From JABDMH01 sp050298535 (lineage in GTDB: Bacteria > Bacteroidota > Bacteroidia > Chitinophagales > Saprospiraceae): DNA of 64,000 nt. The position numbers were made by a program, and so were the translations under genes. Shown piece by piece: positions 53,386 to 63,593 of this stretch (positions are counted from its first letter, which is position 1; every line of letters starts with the position of its first letter). The stretch lies in contig JBNKUI010000115.1 in the NCBI GenBank assembly GCA_050298535.1, positions 16,975 through 80,974 of the forward strand, written 5' to 3'. A model generated the notes under the pieces. The model was given only the letters and a program-made list of their open reading frames with translations, made no database searches and was not told where the DNA came from.

Positions 53386-55569
53386 ATGCGAAGAGGGTAT
53401 TTCCTGTTTCTGTCATTGCTCGGGACAGTAGTTTTATGGGGGCAAGCTCCTCAGTGGAAGGCCAAGTTCGAGCAATTGGGCCCATTATTACCGACCCCAA
53501 ATAACATTAGGACGGGAGCAGGTGCACCGGGTCCCGACTATTGGCAGATGAAGGCCGACTACGATCTCAAGATAGTGCTGGATGATGAAGTACAGCAGAT
53601 TCATGGCACAGGGAGTATCACTTACCATAATAATAGTCCCCACACGTTGGAATATCTCTGGCTACAACTGGATCAGAATATCCGTGAAGAAGGGAATCAT
53701 ACCCAGCTATCAAGCGTCCAGCGACTAAAAGATTCAGTGCGGATAAGGACATTAGTAGAACATCTGGAGGACTGGGACTATGATGGGGGAATGCATATCC
53801 AAAGTGTAACCACCCATGACGTGGGACTCCCTTTCACCATTAATAAAACCATGATGCGGGTCGATCTTCCAGAAAAGCTACTACCTGGAAGACAGGTCCA
53901 ATTTGAAATAGCATGGTGGTATAATATTAATGACCGGATGCTGGACGATGGCCGAAGTGGTTTTGAGTTTTTTCCTGAGGATAGCAATTACCTCTACACC
54001 ATTGCTCAGTTTTATCCCCGAATGGCAGTCTACGATGATTACGAAGGCTGGCAGAACAAGCAATTTTTGGGGGATGGTGAATTTGCCCTCCCTTTTGGTG
54101 ATTTTAAAGTAGAAATTGATGTCCCGGCAGATCATTTGGTGGCAGCTACCGGTACATTGAAAAATAGTAAAGAAGTACTCACCCAACAGCAACTAGAACG
54201 GTGGGATCAAGCCTTGACCTCCTTCGAGAAGCCTGTGATCATCGCCTCTGAGAAGGAAGCAAAGGCACGCGAAGGAGAGCGTGTAGAGGAAAGAAAAACA
54301 TGGAAGTTTGCCGCAGAAAATGTACGTGACTTCGCGTTTGCCAGTTCACGCAAATTTATTTGGGATGCGCAGGCAGTACAAATTGGAAAAAACACCACTA
54401 TGGCTATGTCCTTTTATCCTAAAGAAGGTAATCCATTGTGGGAGCAGGAAAGTACCAAGGCAGTAAAAAATACAATTAAAACCTATTCCAAGTATACCAT
54501 TGATTATCCATATCCGGTGGCCATCTCGGTACATACGGCTTCTTTAGGAATGGAGTATCCCATGATTTGTTTTAATTATGGGAGACCGGATCCGAATGGC
54601 AATTATTCCCGGTCGAAAATGTACCGGATGATTGGTGTGATAATTCATGAGATTGGACACAATTTTTTCCCCATGATTATTAATACAGACGAGCGCCAGT
54701 GGGCCTGGATGGATGAGGGATTAAATTGTTTTGTGCAATATCTCACTGAACAAGAGAACTATGAGAATTTCCCGTCAAGAAGGGGTCCTCCAGAAAAGAT
54801 AACGGCCTACATGGCTAGTGAAAAGAATAGCATTCGGCCTATTATGACCAATCCTGAGCAACTCCGGAGAAAATTTGACAATGCATATACCAAACCAGCA
54901 ACGGCATTAAACATATTGCGTGAATCCATCCTGGGCCATGAATTGTTTGACAGATCCTTTAAAATATTTGCTGAGAGATGGGCCTTCAAACACCCAAAGC
55001 CGGCAGATTTTTTTCGAACGATGGAAGATGCCAGCGGAACAGATTTAGACTGGTTTTGGAAGGGCTGGTTTTACACCGTTGATCATGTAGATATTGCCCT
55101 GAAAGATGTAAAATGGAAAACAACAATTCCACCCGATTCTGAAGCATATCGTGAGCAAATGATTGAGGTAAATACTTTTCCTGACGGACCCGGATATATG
55201 AAGCTGCTCAATACCCCTTTCTACTTTTATGGAGAGTTTATGAATATGCTGGATGAAGAGATGTATCGATCGCGCTACGCTGACAAACATTTTTATGAAC
55301 TTGAGTTGGAAAATAAAGGAGGACTCGTCATGCCGGTGATCCTGGATTTTCATTTTGTGGATGGTACGAGTGAAAGAGTGCAACTCCCAGCGGAAGTATG
55401 GAGATACAATGAAGAACGGATTGTGAAAATATTTGCATTTGATCAGCCACTACATCATATCCTGGTGGACCCAGATGAAGAACTGGCTGACGTTGACATG
55501 AGCAACAATATATATCCTTCGGTAGAGCATATTTCGCGATTGCAGCAATTTAAGGCAGGTCAAGAATGA
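53386..55569 (+). CDS. exported M1-family zinc aminopeptidase
   Basis: The 727-residue protein has an N-terminal signal (MRRGYFLFLSLLGTVVLWGQA). The zinc site is clear: HEIGH at residues 421-425 and Glu444 in WMDEGLNCF, with 18 residues between as in M1 peptidases. LGMEYPMI replaces the GAMEN exopeptidase motif, so substrate recognition may differ. The N-terminal beta domain starts near residue 50 (YDLKIVLDDEVQQIHGTGSITYHN, in parts). The arylsulfotransferase-like pseudogene starts 1 bp after its stop. Confidence 0.93.
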   Translation: MRRGYFLFLSLLGTVVLWGQAPQWKAKFEQLGPLLPTPNNIRTGAGAPGPDYWQMKADYDLKIVLDDEVQQIHGTGSITYHNNSPHTLEYLWLQLDQNIREEGNHTQLSSVQRLKDSVRIRTLVEHLEDWDYDGGMHIQSVTTHDVGLPFTINKTMMRVDLPEKLLPGRQVQFEIAWWYNINDRMLDDGRSGFEFFPEDSNYLYTIAQFYPRMAVYDDYEGWQNKQFLGDGEFALPFGDFKVEIDVPADHLVAATGTLKNSKEVLTQQQLERWDQALTSFEKPVIIASEKEAKAREGERVEERKTWKFAAENVRDFAFASSRKFIWDAQAVQIGKNTTMAMSFYPKEGNPLWEQESTKAVKNTIKTYSKYTIDYPYPVAISVHTASLGMEYPMICFNYGRPDPNGNYSRSKMYRMIGVIIHEIGHNFFPMIINTDERQWAWMDEGLNCFVQYLTEQENYENFPSRRGPPEKITAYMASEKNSIRPIMTNPEQLRRKFDNAYTKPATALNILRESILGHELFDRSFKIFAERWAFKHPKPADFFRTMEDASGTDLDWFWKGWFYTVDHVDIALKDVKWKTTIPPDSEAYREQMIEVNTFPDGPGYMKLLNTPFYFYGEFMNMLDEEMYRSRYADKHFYELELENKGGLVMPVILDFHFVDGTSERVQLPAEVWRYNEERIVKIFAFDQPLHHILVDPDEELADVDMSNNIYPSVEHISRLQQFKAGQE

Positions 55570-55570
55570 A

Positions 55571-57201
55571 GTGGTGCGTCATATTAAAAACCTCCTATTA
55601 GTTTCAGTCTTTCTGCTTTTCTCGCAGGAATTGTTGCGAGCTCAACCCACAGTAGGTGTGCTTCAGTCCAGTGATCAAGTGTCAGATGGCTACCTTTTAT
55701 TTGGGCCCATCAATAGTAAAAATACATATCTAATTGATGCCTGTGGGCGAGTAGTCAATCAATGGCATAGTGCGTTCGAGAACCGCCTGTCAGCATATCT
55801 TTCAGAAGAAGGGTGGTTGATTAGGGCCGGTGGGACGAGGGCAAATGGGGTGAGAAAGAGTGTCGTCGAAATACTCGATTGGGATAGTCGTGTATTGTGG
55901 AGCTTTTCTCCTGATTCCATCTTTGGTTTGAGACATCATGACATAGAATTATTACCCAATGGAAATATCCTACTGCTGGTAGAAGATCGCAGGTCAGCTG
56001 AAGAAGTCCGAAATGCCGGAGGCATTACAAGTGCTCCATTTATCACGTCGGAGCAGATACTAGAAATCCAGCCTGAGCTGGAGAATGGTGCAGTAGATAT
56101 CGTTTGGCGCTGGAAAGCCTGGGACCATCTGGTTCAGGATCATGATTCTACCCTATCAAACTTTGGCCAGGTATTAATCTCTCCAGGAAAATTAATATCA
56201 ATTATCTCGGCTTGATGTCCTCGGATTAGCTGCACTTTAACTCGATAGATTATCACCCTGTCCGCGATGAAATAATGTTGAGTAGTCGACATTTTAACGA
56301 GATATGGATCCTTGACCATAGCACGACATCGGAGGAAGCATCTGGCAGTATTGGCGGTGCCTCAGGTCAGGGAGGCGATATTATTTATCGGTGGGGAAAT
56401 CCAGCAGCTTATGACCAAGGAGGCATGTCCGATAGGAAATTCTTTTTTCAGCACGATGCGCAATGGTTGTCGGCCGAAGAGGTGCTGATTTTTAATAATG
56501 ATGCCGGTATCCCAGAAAATCGATTTTTTTCTTCTTTATTGACTATTGAATTGCCACTTTCTACGGACGGTGCTTATGCACTTAATCAAGGTGTGTTCGG
56601 ACCAGCTGAGGTTTCCTGGACCTATGTGGCAGATCCACCGGAGCATTTCTACTCTAACATTCTGTCGGGAGTACAGAGACTGGAAAATGGTCACACACTC
56701 ATCTGTGAAGGAGTCTCGGGGCGTTTTTTTGAAATAAATAGTGAGGGTGAAGTTGTTTGGGAATATATTAATCCGGTGGGTATTGATGGGCTGGTGGCAC
56801 AAGGAGAAAATCCCAGAGAAAATGCGGTATTTAAATGTCAGAAATATGATTTTGATTTTGCTGGCTTTCAGAATCGTGACCTGAACCCAGGCCACGTTAT
56901 CGAAATTACCGATAGTTCGTATTGTGATATAGTCACGAAAATCTCGTTTTTAAGTACTACAGGCGTGTCCGTATCTATTTTTCCTAATCCTGCCAGAGAA
57001 GTGTGTAACGTTGAAGTCATAAACCTTGCAGGTGCTGCAGATCTTGTGATACATGATGTAAAAGGACGCGAAGTTTTTAGGCAAAAGGACATTACCAAAA
57101 CCAGAGTCGTACCATTAAATGATTTGGGGGAAGGTATATATATTGCCACATTAATGAAGGGTGATCTGATATATGCAAGCACACGCCTTGTAGTTTACTG
57201 A
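55571..57201 (+). pseudogene. broken arylsulfotransferase-like T9SS protein
   Basis: Two adjacent frames form one protein. The first (55571-56215, GTG start) has a signal peptide and NKYLIDACG-like, HHDIELLPNGNILLL and WRWKAWDHLVQDHD phrases typical of the arylsulfotransferase (ASST) propeller family. The second (from 56275) continues LSSRHFNEIWILDHSTT, HDAQWL and ENGHTLICEG, and ends in a T9SS type A tail (VSIFPNPAREVCNVEVI...GIYIATLMKG). Between them a frameshift near the A run at 56188-56191 and a TAG at 56227-56229, where a Trp codon (D-W-L-H) is expected, interrupt the gene. A one-base deletion plus TGG to TAG restores a continuous reading. Confidence 0.88.
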
Positions 57202-58139
57202 TCTTTTTGTCTCCTAGACAAAAATATGGGTTAGTAAATTATTGTCCTACATTAATAAAACGGATTAGGTGATCAATGTTTTATTGAAAGTTATATTCTC
57301 TTCTCAATAAATTTTGTGGTTATATATTGAACTACAAAATGCACAAGTTACAGTTGGTTGGAGCATGTTTAAGGGTAATTAAAAAATGGTCTTAGTCAAA
57401 TACAGTGGGTTTGCAAATATGTTGTAAATTCCTAGTCTATGCTTGCAATCTGCGAAAACTATGAGTCTACCGTATTTCCAGGAGTAGGACGTCAGATTCA
57501 AAGTGACCCTGAGAGAAAGATGGCATGTTTCGCACAGTAAAATTTATAGCTCATAAGTTTTACCATCACAGGTATAGAAAGAGACACGTACAGAGAGCCT
57601 TATTTTCTTACCGAAGTAATTAGCGAATGATATAATTCTTTACATTGTAGGCAAATTTATGGTATACAAGAGTTTCAATAAGAAAATCCAGCGATTATGC
57701 CTACTTTCCAGCTCGGGACGATCAAAGCGAGGCAGAAGTCTCCTAAACTCTGGACCAAGATGAGAAATCGTCACCTATGAATCTGACTAGACCTTTGCTT
57801 CTTTCGGGCGATGCGAAAGAAGGCCCCACGCAGTGGACCTTTCGATAAATCCAAGACAAACCTCAGAAAAAAAGGAAAAGGAACATAGTACGCCAGAGCG
57901 AGATAAATCAATGGTATTTATTTATTCTTTGACCTTTTTAGGAAAAGTGAGTGATCCTGCCTTGGAGTAAAATACTTCCCTTTCAAATCATCTTTTTCGG
58001 TGGCTATTCTTAAAAGTCTCTCTAATAATAATATAGAATCTGACATAACTCACTAATTGTAACCTGGAGTCATATCTTTGTCTCTTTGAAGAAGTGCCGT
58101 AAATGCTTGCAATATTGGATTCCAACCTTTACCATTTGT
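57202..58139. other. 938-bp intergenic region without a supported gene
   Basis: No frame of convincing length or composition was found on either strand. It holds three hairpin-forming dyads: 57204-57212 with 57216-57224 (9 bp, 3-nt loop), 57311-57320 with 57331-57340 (10 bp, one wobble) and 57798-57806 with 57814-57822 (9 bp). A TATCTTTG box occurs at 58073-58080 on the plus strand, with nothing obvious downstream in that direction. A noncoding RNA is possible but not shown. Confidence 0.5.
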
Positions 58140-59111
58140 TTATTTTTGAAGTTGGACCAGGCAGAACTTCGAAGTGTTTGAAGTAAGGTCGATACTTTCG
58201 ATTAAATAGGGTCTGCCTTTTCTTAGCTTTTTGAGAGAAATGATAGATCGCAATTGCGAGGTAGGTATCGACTCTATCAATCTTTTTTTCTTAAAAATAT
58301 TTATGATCTTGTTGGGACTGTCTCCATGGACGATCAGGTTTTCTCCGGAGAGATGAATAATGGGAGCAGTTTCTCTAGTTGACGATAAATCTAAGGGATT
58401 GATATGATGGCCACGGATCGTTACCTTATAGGCGATTTCCTGACCATCCTTATTTGCAATCAATACTTCTCCTTTTGTGACTTCTTCGGGCATCAAGATC
58501 TCGACTGGAATCTCCACTGTTTCACGAGGGTCAATGAGTATTTCGGAGTGTGTTTGAATGATCTCAGCATTAGATTTAAATGTCAAAGTAATGGGAAAAT
58601 TGACCAGAGATTCAATTCTAATATTTCTTGTCAATGTACTTCCAATTCGCCCTTCAATAAGATCATATCTGCGATCAAATGCAATTGATTTATCAAATGC
58701 CATAAGTATGGGTAATGAACCGTTACGATGATCGGCAGTAATCCATCCCGGCATATTGTCCTCCTTATATTCCTGATAGTATATGTGTTCCAATGGACCG
58801 GTATACTCTTTCCATGCCTTGATTCTTCCATCTGGCCAATATAGAACTCCATGATTTCTAGTGTCATAAAATCCTTTTTCTGCATAGTCTCCCGGTAGAC
58901 CCCGCATGAACAATTCGTCACGATCGAGGGTGCGAAACTCCCGGTCGACATATGTTTCGGAAGCAATCGCCCCATTAGGATAGTACGTGGAGATCTTGAA
59001 GACTTTTACCTCATTATCTTGCTCTATGAAAACCGTATCGGCTTGCTGACCGGTCATAATTAAGAAATGCATCACGACCATTAGGATAGTCAGGAGGTAG
59101 GATCTGCACAT
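58140..59111 (-). CDS. secreted hypothetical protein with Ig-like (DUF1573-like) domain
   Basis: The 323-residue protein has a signal (SYLLTILMVVMHFLIMTGQQ). An N-terminal part (YYPNGAIASETYVDREF..., GVLYWPDGRIKAWKEY) has toxin-immunity or MORN-like short strand repeats. A central part (GSTLTRNIRIESLVNFPITLTF...VEIPVEI) resembles DUF1573/ASPM-SPD-2-type Ig domains. The final ~75 residues may be a degraded sorting domain. No function can be given. Confidence 0.78.
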   Translation of the reverse strand: MCRSYLLTILMVVMHFLIMTGQQADTVFIEQDNEVKVFKISTYYPNGAIASETYVDREFRTLDRDELFMRGLPGDYAEKGFYDTRNHGVLYWPDGRIKAWKEYTGPLEHIYYQEYKEDNMPGWITADHRNGSLPILMAFDKSIAFDRRYDLIEGRIGSTLTRNIRIESLVNFPITLTFKSNAEIIQTHSEILIDPRETVEIPVEILMPEEVTKGEVLIANKDGQEIAYKVTIRGHHINPLDLSSTRETAPIIHLSGENLIVHGDSPNKIINIFKKKRLIESIPTSQLRSIISLKKLRKGRPYLIESIDLTSNTSKFCLVQLQK

Positions 59112-59235
59112 GTCTACTTGGATGGTTTCTCAGAAAATACATCAATTCTTTTAAAGTGTCAATGCCTGGGTTTTAGGACTATCGATCTCTCTGGGGATTT
59201 TATTACATTCACTATCCTTACCTTAATTAATAGAC

Positions 59236-61092
59236 ATGTTTATTCGAATACTTTCCTTCGTATCCGGTTGTGTACTGCTTGTATTTTCATCCGTATCAGT
59301 GCTTGCTCAAGATATCGCCAGACCTCCTTTTGAGCTGGAGCCCGTCCCGTATTTTCTCTCACCGGCTCCCGATGGAAACATTGTGATGCCCACGGGTGTA
59401 GCGGTGAATGATGAGGGCCATGTATTTGTCTTCAATAAAGGCAACAAGCAATTGATGGAGTTTGATGCGTCTGGAAAATACATACGATCCATGGGTGCTG
59501 GTCTCTTTTCCGACCCACATGGTTTACGTATCGACGGCGATGGGAATATCTGGACGACCGATCTGGATGGCCATATGGTCATGAAGTTGAACCAGGAAGG
59601 TCAGGTCCTCATGGTATTAGGACAACGTAATACCAGCGGATTTATAGATTCCACCAGAAATATGGTCTTGTTTAATCGACCTGCGGATATAGCATTTGGC
59701 AGAAATGGTGAGATCTATGTCGCAGATGGATACGGTAATCATCGGATCGTACATCTGGATCGTGATGGAAATCTGATCCGGACCTGGGGAGAACAAGGTC
59801 CCGAGGAGGGCAACTTTGACAATCCCCATAACATCTTGTATCGCCAGGGAAGAGTATACGTGGCAGATCGCTATAATGATCGTATCCAGGTTTTTAACAG
59901 TCGGGGCGAATTTCAGGAAGCATGGACGGATATTGGAAATCCCTGGGGCCTGGCGATTAGTCCTGAAGGGTATATATACATGACAGATGGGGCTAATGAA
60001 CGTATTGTAAAATTTGAATTGGACGGTACCATCGTTGGTACTTATGAAGCCGGGGGTGGAACGGCCCAGGGTCAACTTCGGGCAGCACACGGTATTGCCG
60101 TAGGTCCGCAGGAGGAGCTCTTTGTGACCGAGGTGATGAATTGGCGAGTACAGAAATTTCAACAACGGTGGCAAAGAGATGATTGGGAACGCCTGGCTAC
60201 TAATGGAGATGCTTCTCACCGACATGAAGCGGCTTTCATTGAGGTCAATGGAAAGTTCTATGCGATGGGAGGTAGAAATATTCATGGAGTGGATATATAT
60301 GATCCTGCCACTAATACCTGGACCAAAGGTGCACCTAGTCCGCTTGAGCTACATCACTTTCAAGCAGTCGCCTATAAAGATGAGATTTGGGTCATCGGGG
60401 CGTTGACAGGACCCTATCCAAAGGAAGAACCGGTGCGATTTCTTTATGCATACAATACCAAAACCGACACATGGAGGGTGAGTGGTAAATTACCCGAGGG
60501 AAGGGAAAGAGGAAATACTGGAGCCGTAATATATAATGATAAATTCTATATGTTATGCGGTAATCTGTTAGGTCATCATTCAGGGCATCGACCCTGGTTT
60601 GACGTGTTGGATCCCGCTACAGGAGAATGGAGTACATTACCCGATGCGCCCCATACCCGAGACCACTTTCATGCCGTGGTTATCGATGATAAGTTGTTTG
60701 CAGCCGGTGGACGTAATACATCTCAGAGCACTAATCATGTACTGGATCAGCTAATCCCTGAGGTAGATGTATATGATTTTAAAACACAGAAATGGAGTGT
60801 ACTGGATAGCAATTTACCTACACCGCGTGGAGGAACCACGGCATTTAACTGGAATGATAATCTGGTGGTGTTGGGGGGTGAAACCCATTTGCAGGTGCCG
60901 GCACACCAGGAAGTGGAGATGTATGAACTTTCCACAGAGCGGTGGTCAAGAATCTCTACCATGTTACAGGGGAGGCATGGGACCTCTGTTATCCTTTATG
61001 ATGGCAAAATGTATATTGCAGGTGGAGCCAGTAGTAGGGGAGGAGGCCCGGAATTGAAGAGCATAGACGTCTGGCACTTAGACAAAAAGTAA
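59236..61092 (+). CDS. exported NHL-repeat and Kelch-repeat double-propeller protein
   Basis: The 618-residue protein has a signal peptide (ILSFVSGCVLLVFSSVSVLAQ). Residues about 40-310 are NHL repeats (PTGVAVNDEGHVFVFNKGN, PHGLRIDGDGNIWTTD, PADIAFGRNGEIYVADGYGNHRI, GIAVGPQEELFVTE), similar to peptidyl-alpha-hydroxyglycine lyase-like propellers. Residues about 320-618 are Kelch repeats (GKFYAMGG, VDIYDPATNTW, KLFAAGGRN, MYIAGGASS). Two full propellers in one chain is notable. Function is unknown; a surface binding role is possible. Confidence 0.88.
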   Translation: MFIRILSFVSGCVLLVFSSVSVLAQDIARPPFELEPVPYFLSPAPDGNIVMPTGVAVNDEGHVFVFNKGNKQLMEFDASGKYIRSMGAGLFSDPHGLRIDGDGNIWTTDLDGHMVMKLNQEGQVLMVLGQRNTSGFIDSTRNMVLFNRPADIAFGRNGEIYVADGYGNHRIVHLDRDGNLIRTWGEQGPEEGNFDNPHNILYRQGRVYVADRYNDRIQVFNSRGEFQEAWTDIGNPWGLAISPEGYIYMTDGANERIVKFELDGTIVGTYEAGGGTAQGQLRAAHGIAVGPQEELFVTEVMNWRVQKFQQRWQRDDWERLATNGDASHRHEAAFIEVNGKFYAMGGRNIHGVDIYDPATNTWTKGAPSPLELHHFQAVAYKDEIWVIGALTGPYPKEEPVRFLYAYNTKTDTWRVSGKLPEGRERGNTGAVIYNDKFYMLCGNLLGHHSGHRPWFDVLDPATGEWSTLPDAPHTRDHFHAVVIDDKLFAAGGRNTSQSTNHVLDQLIPEVDVYDFKTQKWSVLDSNLPTPRGGTTAFNWNDNLVVLGGETHLQVPAHQEVEMYELSTERWSRISTMLQGRHGTSVILYDGKMYIAGGASSRGGGPELKSIDVWHLDKK

Positions 61093-61095
61093 CCG

Positions 61096-61680
61096 ATGCA
61101 GTCCAAAGTTGAGGCATATTTCGCCAGGGAATCGAAGTATATCGCGATTCTGGAGAAGCTTCAAGATCTCTTTCTGAAAAGTGGCCTTGAAGAGACCTAC
61201 AAATGGTCATTCCCAGTGTACATGGCAGAGGGAAAGAATATTGTGGGATTGGGAAGGACTAAAAAATATGCTGCGATTTGGTTTTTCCAAGGTAACCTTC
61301 TAGAGGATAAGGAGGGTGTCCTGGTAAATGCGCAGGAAGGGAAAACCAAGGCCATGCGTCACTGGAGATTCACAGATGTTAGCGAGGTGGACGAGATATT
61401 GATTAGCACGTACCTCTCTGAAGCAGTCGCCAAGTCGAAGAAGGCGGTTAAGTCCACGACCCCTGCGAAACCTTTGATTATTCCCAAAATACTCTCAGAT
61501 GCTCTTACTAAAAATCAACAACTTGCAGAGGCCTTTGATAGTATGGGACTCACCAATCAACGAGAATTCTGCGAGTATATTAGTGAAGCAAAAAGGTTAG
61601 AAACCAAAGAGAAAAGGCTTCAGAAGGTTATCAAAACGCTGCAAGCAGGTAAGGGCCTGAATGACAAATATCGAAAGTAG
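61096..61680 (+). CDS. YdeI/OmdA-like (DUF1801) protein
   Basis: This 194-residue cytosolic protein has an N-terminal DUF1801-like domain (EETYKWSFPVYMAEGKNIVGLGRTKKYAAIWFFQG) and a C-terminal YdeI/OmpD-associated helical region (LSDALTKNQQLAEAFDSMGLTNQREFCEYI...ETKEKRLQKVI). Members are small stress- or bacteriocin-tolerance-associated proteins of unclear mechanism. It starts 3 bp after the NHL-Kelch gene. Confidence 0.85.
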   Translation: MQSKVEAYFARESKYIAILEKLQDLFLKSGLEETYKWSFPVYMAEGKNIVGLGRTKKYAAIWFFQGNLLEDKEGVLVNAQEGKTKAMRHWRFTDVSEVDEILISTYLSEAVAKSKKAVKSTTPAKPLIIPKILSDALTKNQQLAEAFDSMGLTNQREFCEYISEAKRLETKEKRLQKVIKTLQAGKGLNDKYRK

Positions 61681-61701
61681 GAGTCAACGAAGACAGGAAC
61701 C

Positions 61702-62457
61702 ATGAAGCGAAAAATTACGCTGGCAGAAAAAGAAGAAATTGAAGTCAACTATTGGCAGAATAATCATCCAGAGCACCCGCGAAGATTCACCAGAGATAAT
61801 TTTCTCAATAAAATGCAGGAGGCACGACATCTGCATTACAAGATCCATCGATATTGGCCAATTCTAAAAAACAAGACTCAGATTTTGGAAATTGGCTCTG
61901 GCCAAGGATGGGCATCCTCATTTATTAAACGATTTTTCCTTCCCCAAGCGCACTTTACGGTCACTGACATTAGCGAGCATGCGATTGCTTCATTACCTTA
62001 TTGGGAGAAGTTATTTGATATATCGATCGAAAAATCGTTTGCCTCCAAAAGCTATTCGATCGATGTTCCTGATGAATCCTTTGATTTTATTTTTTGTTAT
62101 TCAGCAGCACATCATTTCGTCCAGCATGAGGACACTATCGCGGAGCTAGGTAGACTTTTAAAGAAGAACGGGCATATCATTTATCTGTATGAACCTACTA
62201 CCAGTAGATTTTGGTACCCATTGTATTACTGGTATGTGAATAAGGTGCCTCATGTGACGCCTGAGGATGTCCTGATACCACGAGAAATCGTAAGGTATGC
62301 CGAAAAAGCAGGCCTGGAGGTGGAAGTAGTACATGATGCTCATCAGAGCATACAGCGATCAGTTAGGATTACACTTTATTTTCGACTTCTGAAATGGTTG
62401 CCTTTTTTGCAGCGGTACCTTCCGGCATCTAGTGATTTTATTTTTACTAAGAAGTGA
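61702..62457 (+). CDS. class I SAM-dependent methyltransferase
   Basis: The 251-residue protein has motif I ILEIGSGQGWASSFI near residue 57, followed by acidic loop TVTDISEHAIASLP, motif DESFDFIFCYSAAHHF and ELGRLLKKNGHIIYLYEP, the Methyltransf_11 pattern. The substrate is not evident. The C-terminal region is aromatic and basic (FRLLKWLPFLQRYL), which may support membrane or lipid contact. It lies 21 bp after the YdeI-like gene. Confidence 0.88.
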   Translation: MKRKITLAEKEEIEVNYWQNNHPEHPRRFTRDNFLNKMQEARHLHYKIHRYWPILKNKTQILEIGSGQGWASSFIKRFFLPQAHFTVTDISEHAIASLPYWEKLFDISIEKSFASKSYSIDVPDESFDFIFCYSAAHHFVQHEDTIAELGRLLKKNGHIIYLYEPTTSRFWYPLYYWYVNKVPHVTPEDVLIPREIVRYAEKAGLEVEVVHDAHQSIQRSVRITLYFRLLKWLPFLQRYLPASSDFIFTKK

Positions 62458-62497
62458 TCTTTTCTGATCTACGAGATGTGTTTAATATTTCCTATGG

Positions 62498-63274
62498 ATG
62501 GCTTACAAGAAGTTAAAATATTGGTTTGATAAAGAGTTAGCCAGATTGCTGGCATCGAAAATTGTGGAAGTAGAATCCGGGTTTGACTCCCCGGCGTTTA
62601 TCAGAGATGTGGATACCAGCGTCCAGGACCTAGAATTAAAAGCACGTGTAGCCACTATTTCAGATAAGCTACACGAGTATTTGGGAGATTCCTATTCAGA
62701 AAATTTGAAAGTTTTAGTAGAAATCCTGGGGCCAGAAAATCCGGCCGAGACCGGTATGTTTACGGAATATTATTGGGTGATGCCTATCGCTTACTATGTC
62801 GAGAAATATGGACTGGATCATCCGGAAGTTTCATTTTCCGCCATCGTGGAAATCACCAAACGAAATACCGGCGAATATGTCATCCGGCCCTATTTGACCC
62901 ATCATACTAAGACAACGCTAAAGCAAATTAAAATATGGGCGAAGGACCCCAATTTTCACGTGAGAAGGCTTGCCAGTGAAGGAGTACGTCCCCGCCTGCC
63001 GTGGGCTGCAAAGTTGGACACTTTCATCGACGATCCTACCCCTGTATTTCCAATCTTACGAATCCTCCGTGACGATCCGATTAAATATGTGCAAAAATCA
63101 GTCGCCAACTGCCTGCATGACATCTTTAAAGACAATCCGGAGCTCGCAAAGGAAGAAGTCGAGTCGTGGATCAAAGATGCTACCCCTGCCCGACAATGGA
63201 TCATCAAATATGCATTGAGGACACTCAAGAAGAAGGAAGATCCATGGGCAATGGGGGTGATTGAATCTTTGTGA
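62498..63274 (+). CDS. AlkD-like DNA alkylation repair (HEAT-repeat) protein
   Basis: This 258-residue all-helical protein shows HEAT-like segments: KVLVEILGPENPAETGMF, HVRRLASEGVRPRLPWAAKL, ILRILRDDPIKYVQKSVANCLHDIFKDNPELAKEEVESW, ARQWIIKYALRTLKKK (read in parts). This matches the AlkD family of DNA glycosylase-like proteins. The ATG at 62498 is used; an ATG at 62494 is out of frame. A terminator overlaps its stop codon. Confidence 0.87.
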   Translation: MAYKKLKYWFDKELARLLASKIVEVESGFDSPAFIRDVDTSVQDLELKARVATISDKLHEYLGDSYSENLKVLVEILGPENPAETGMFTEYYWVMPIAYYVEKYGLDHPEVSFSAIVEITKRNTGEYVIRPYLTHHTKTTLKQIKIWAKDPNFHVRRLASEGVRPRLPWAAKLDTFIDDPTPVFPILRILRDDPIKYVQKSVANCLHDIFKDNPELAKEEVESWIKDATPARQWIIKYALRTLKKKEDPWAMGVIESL

Positions 63275-63293
63275 GTTGCTCACAAAGCTTTTT
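63267..63293 (+). terminator. intrinsic terminator overlapping the AlkD-like stop
   Basis: CTTTGTGAG at 63267-63275 pairs perfectly with CTCACAAAG at 63279-63287 around a 3-nt loop, followed by CTTTTT (T run 63289-63293). The stem includes the stop codon at 63272-63274. Confidence 0.75.
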
Positions 63294-63593
63294 CTGATTT
63301 ATGATTCTTGAATATCAAGAAGTTCGTTTAGAGTTCAATTTTCAAGGTTGTTCCAGTGTCCTAGTCTTTTTTGAATAGGACCGACTCTCAGTATTCTATT
63401 TTTCGGGTTCTGTTTTGGATGCTTATGGGTTCGTATTAGTATTTGTTTTATGCGCTATTTTGGTCTTGGTCATATAATGTGGGTTTCGTGAATAAGAAGT
63501 AAATTCATGTTGATGTTAACCATAGTGTAAATGCTAGATATGGTTTAATTAGAGTTAGCTAAAGGATTGTATTGCTCCAGATGCCTCCGGCGG

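Noticed and set aside
57204..57224. Hairpin after the pseudogene as a terminator
   Set aside because: The 9-bp stem is followed by ATATGGG rather than a T run on either strand, so it was kept only as a dyad in the gap description.
57760..57780. Six-codon frame MRNRHL resembling a leader peptide
   Set aside because: One His codon only, no amino-acid gene downstream and no competing hairpins.
57811..57888. 25-codon basic frame (begins MRKKAPRSGPFDKSK)
   Set aside because: Lysine-rich and without any recognised family; it partly overlaps a hairpin, has no supported promoter, and such short frames are common by chance.
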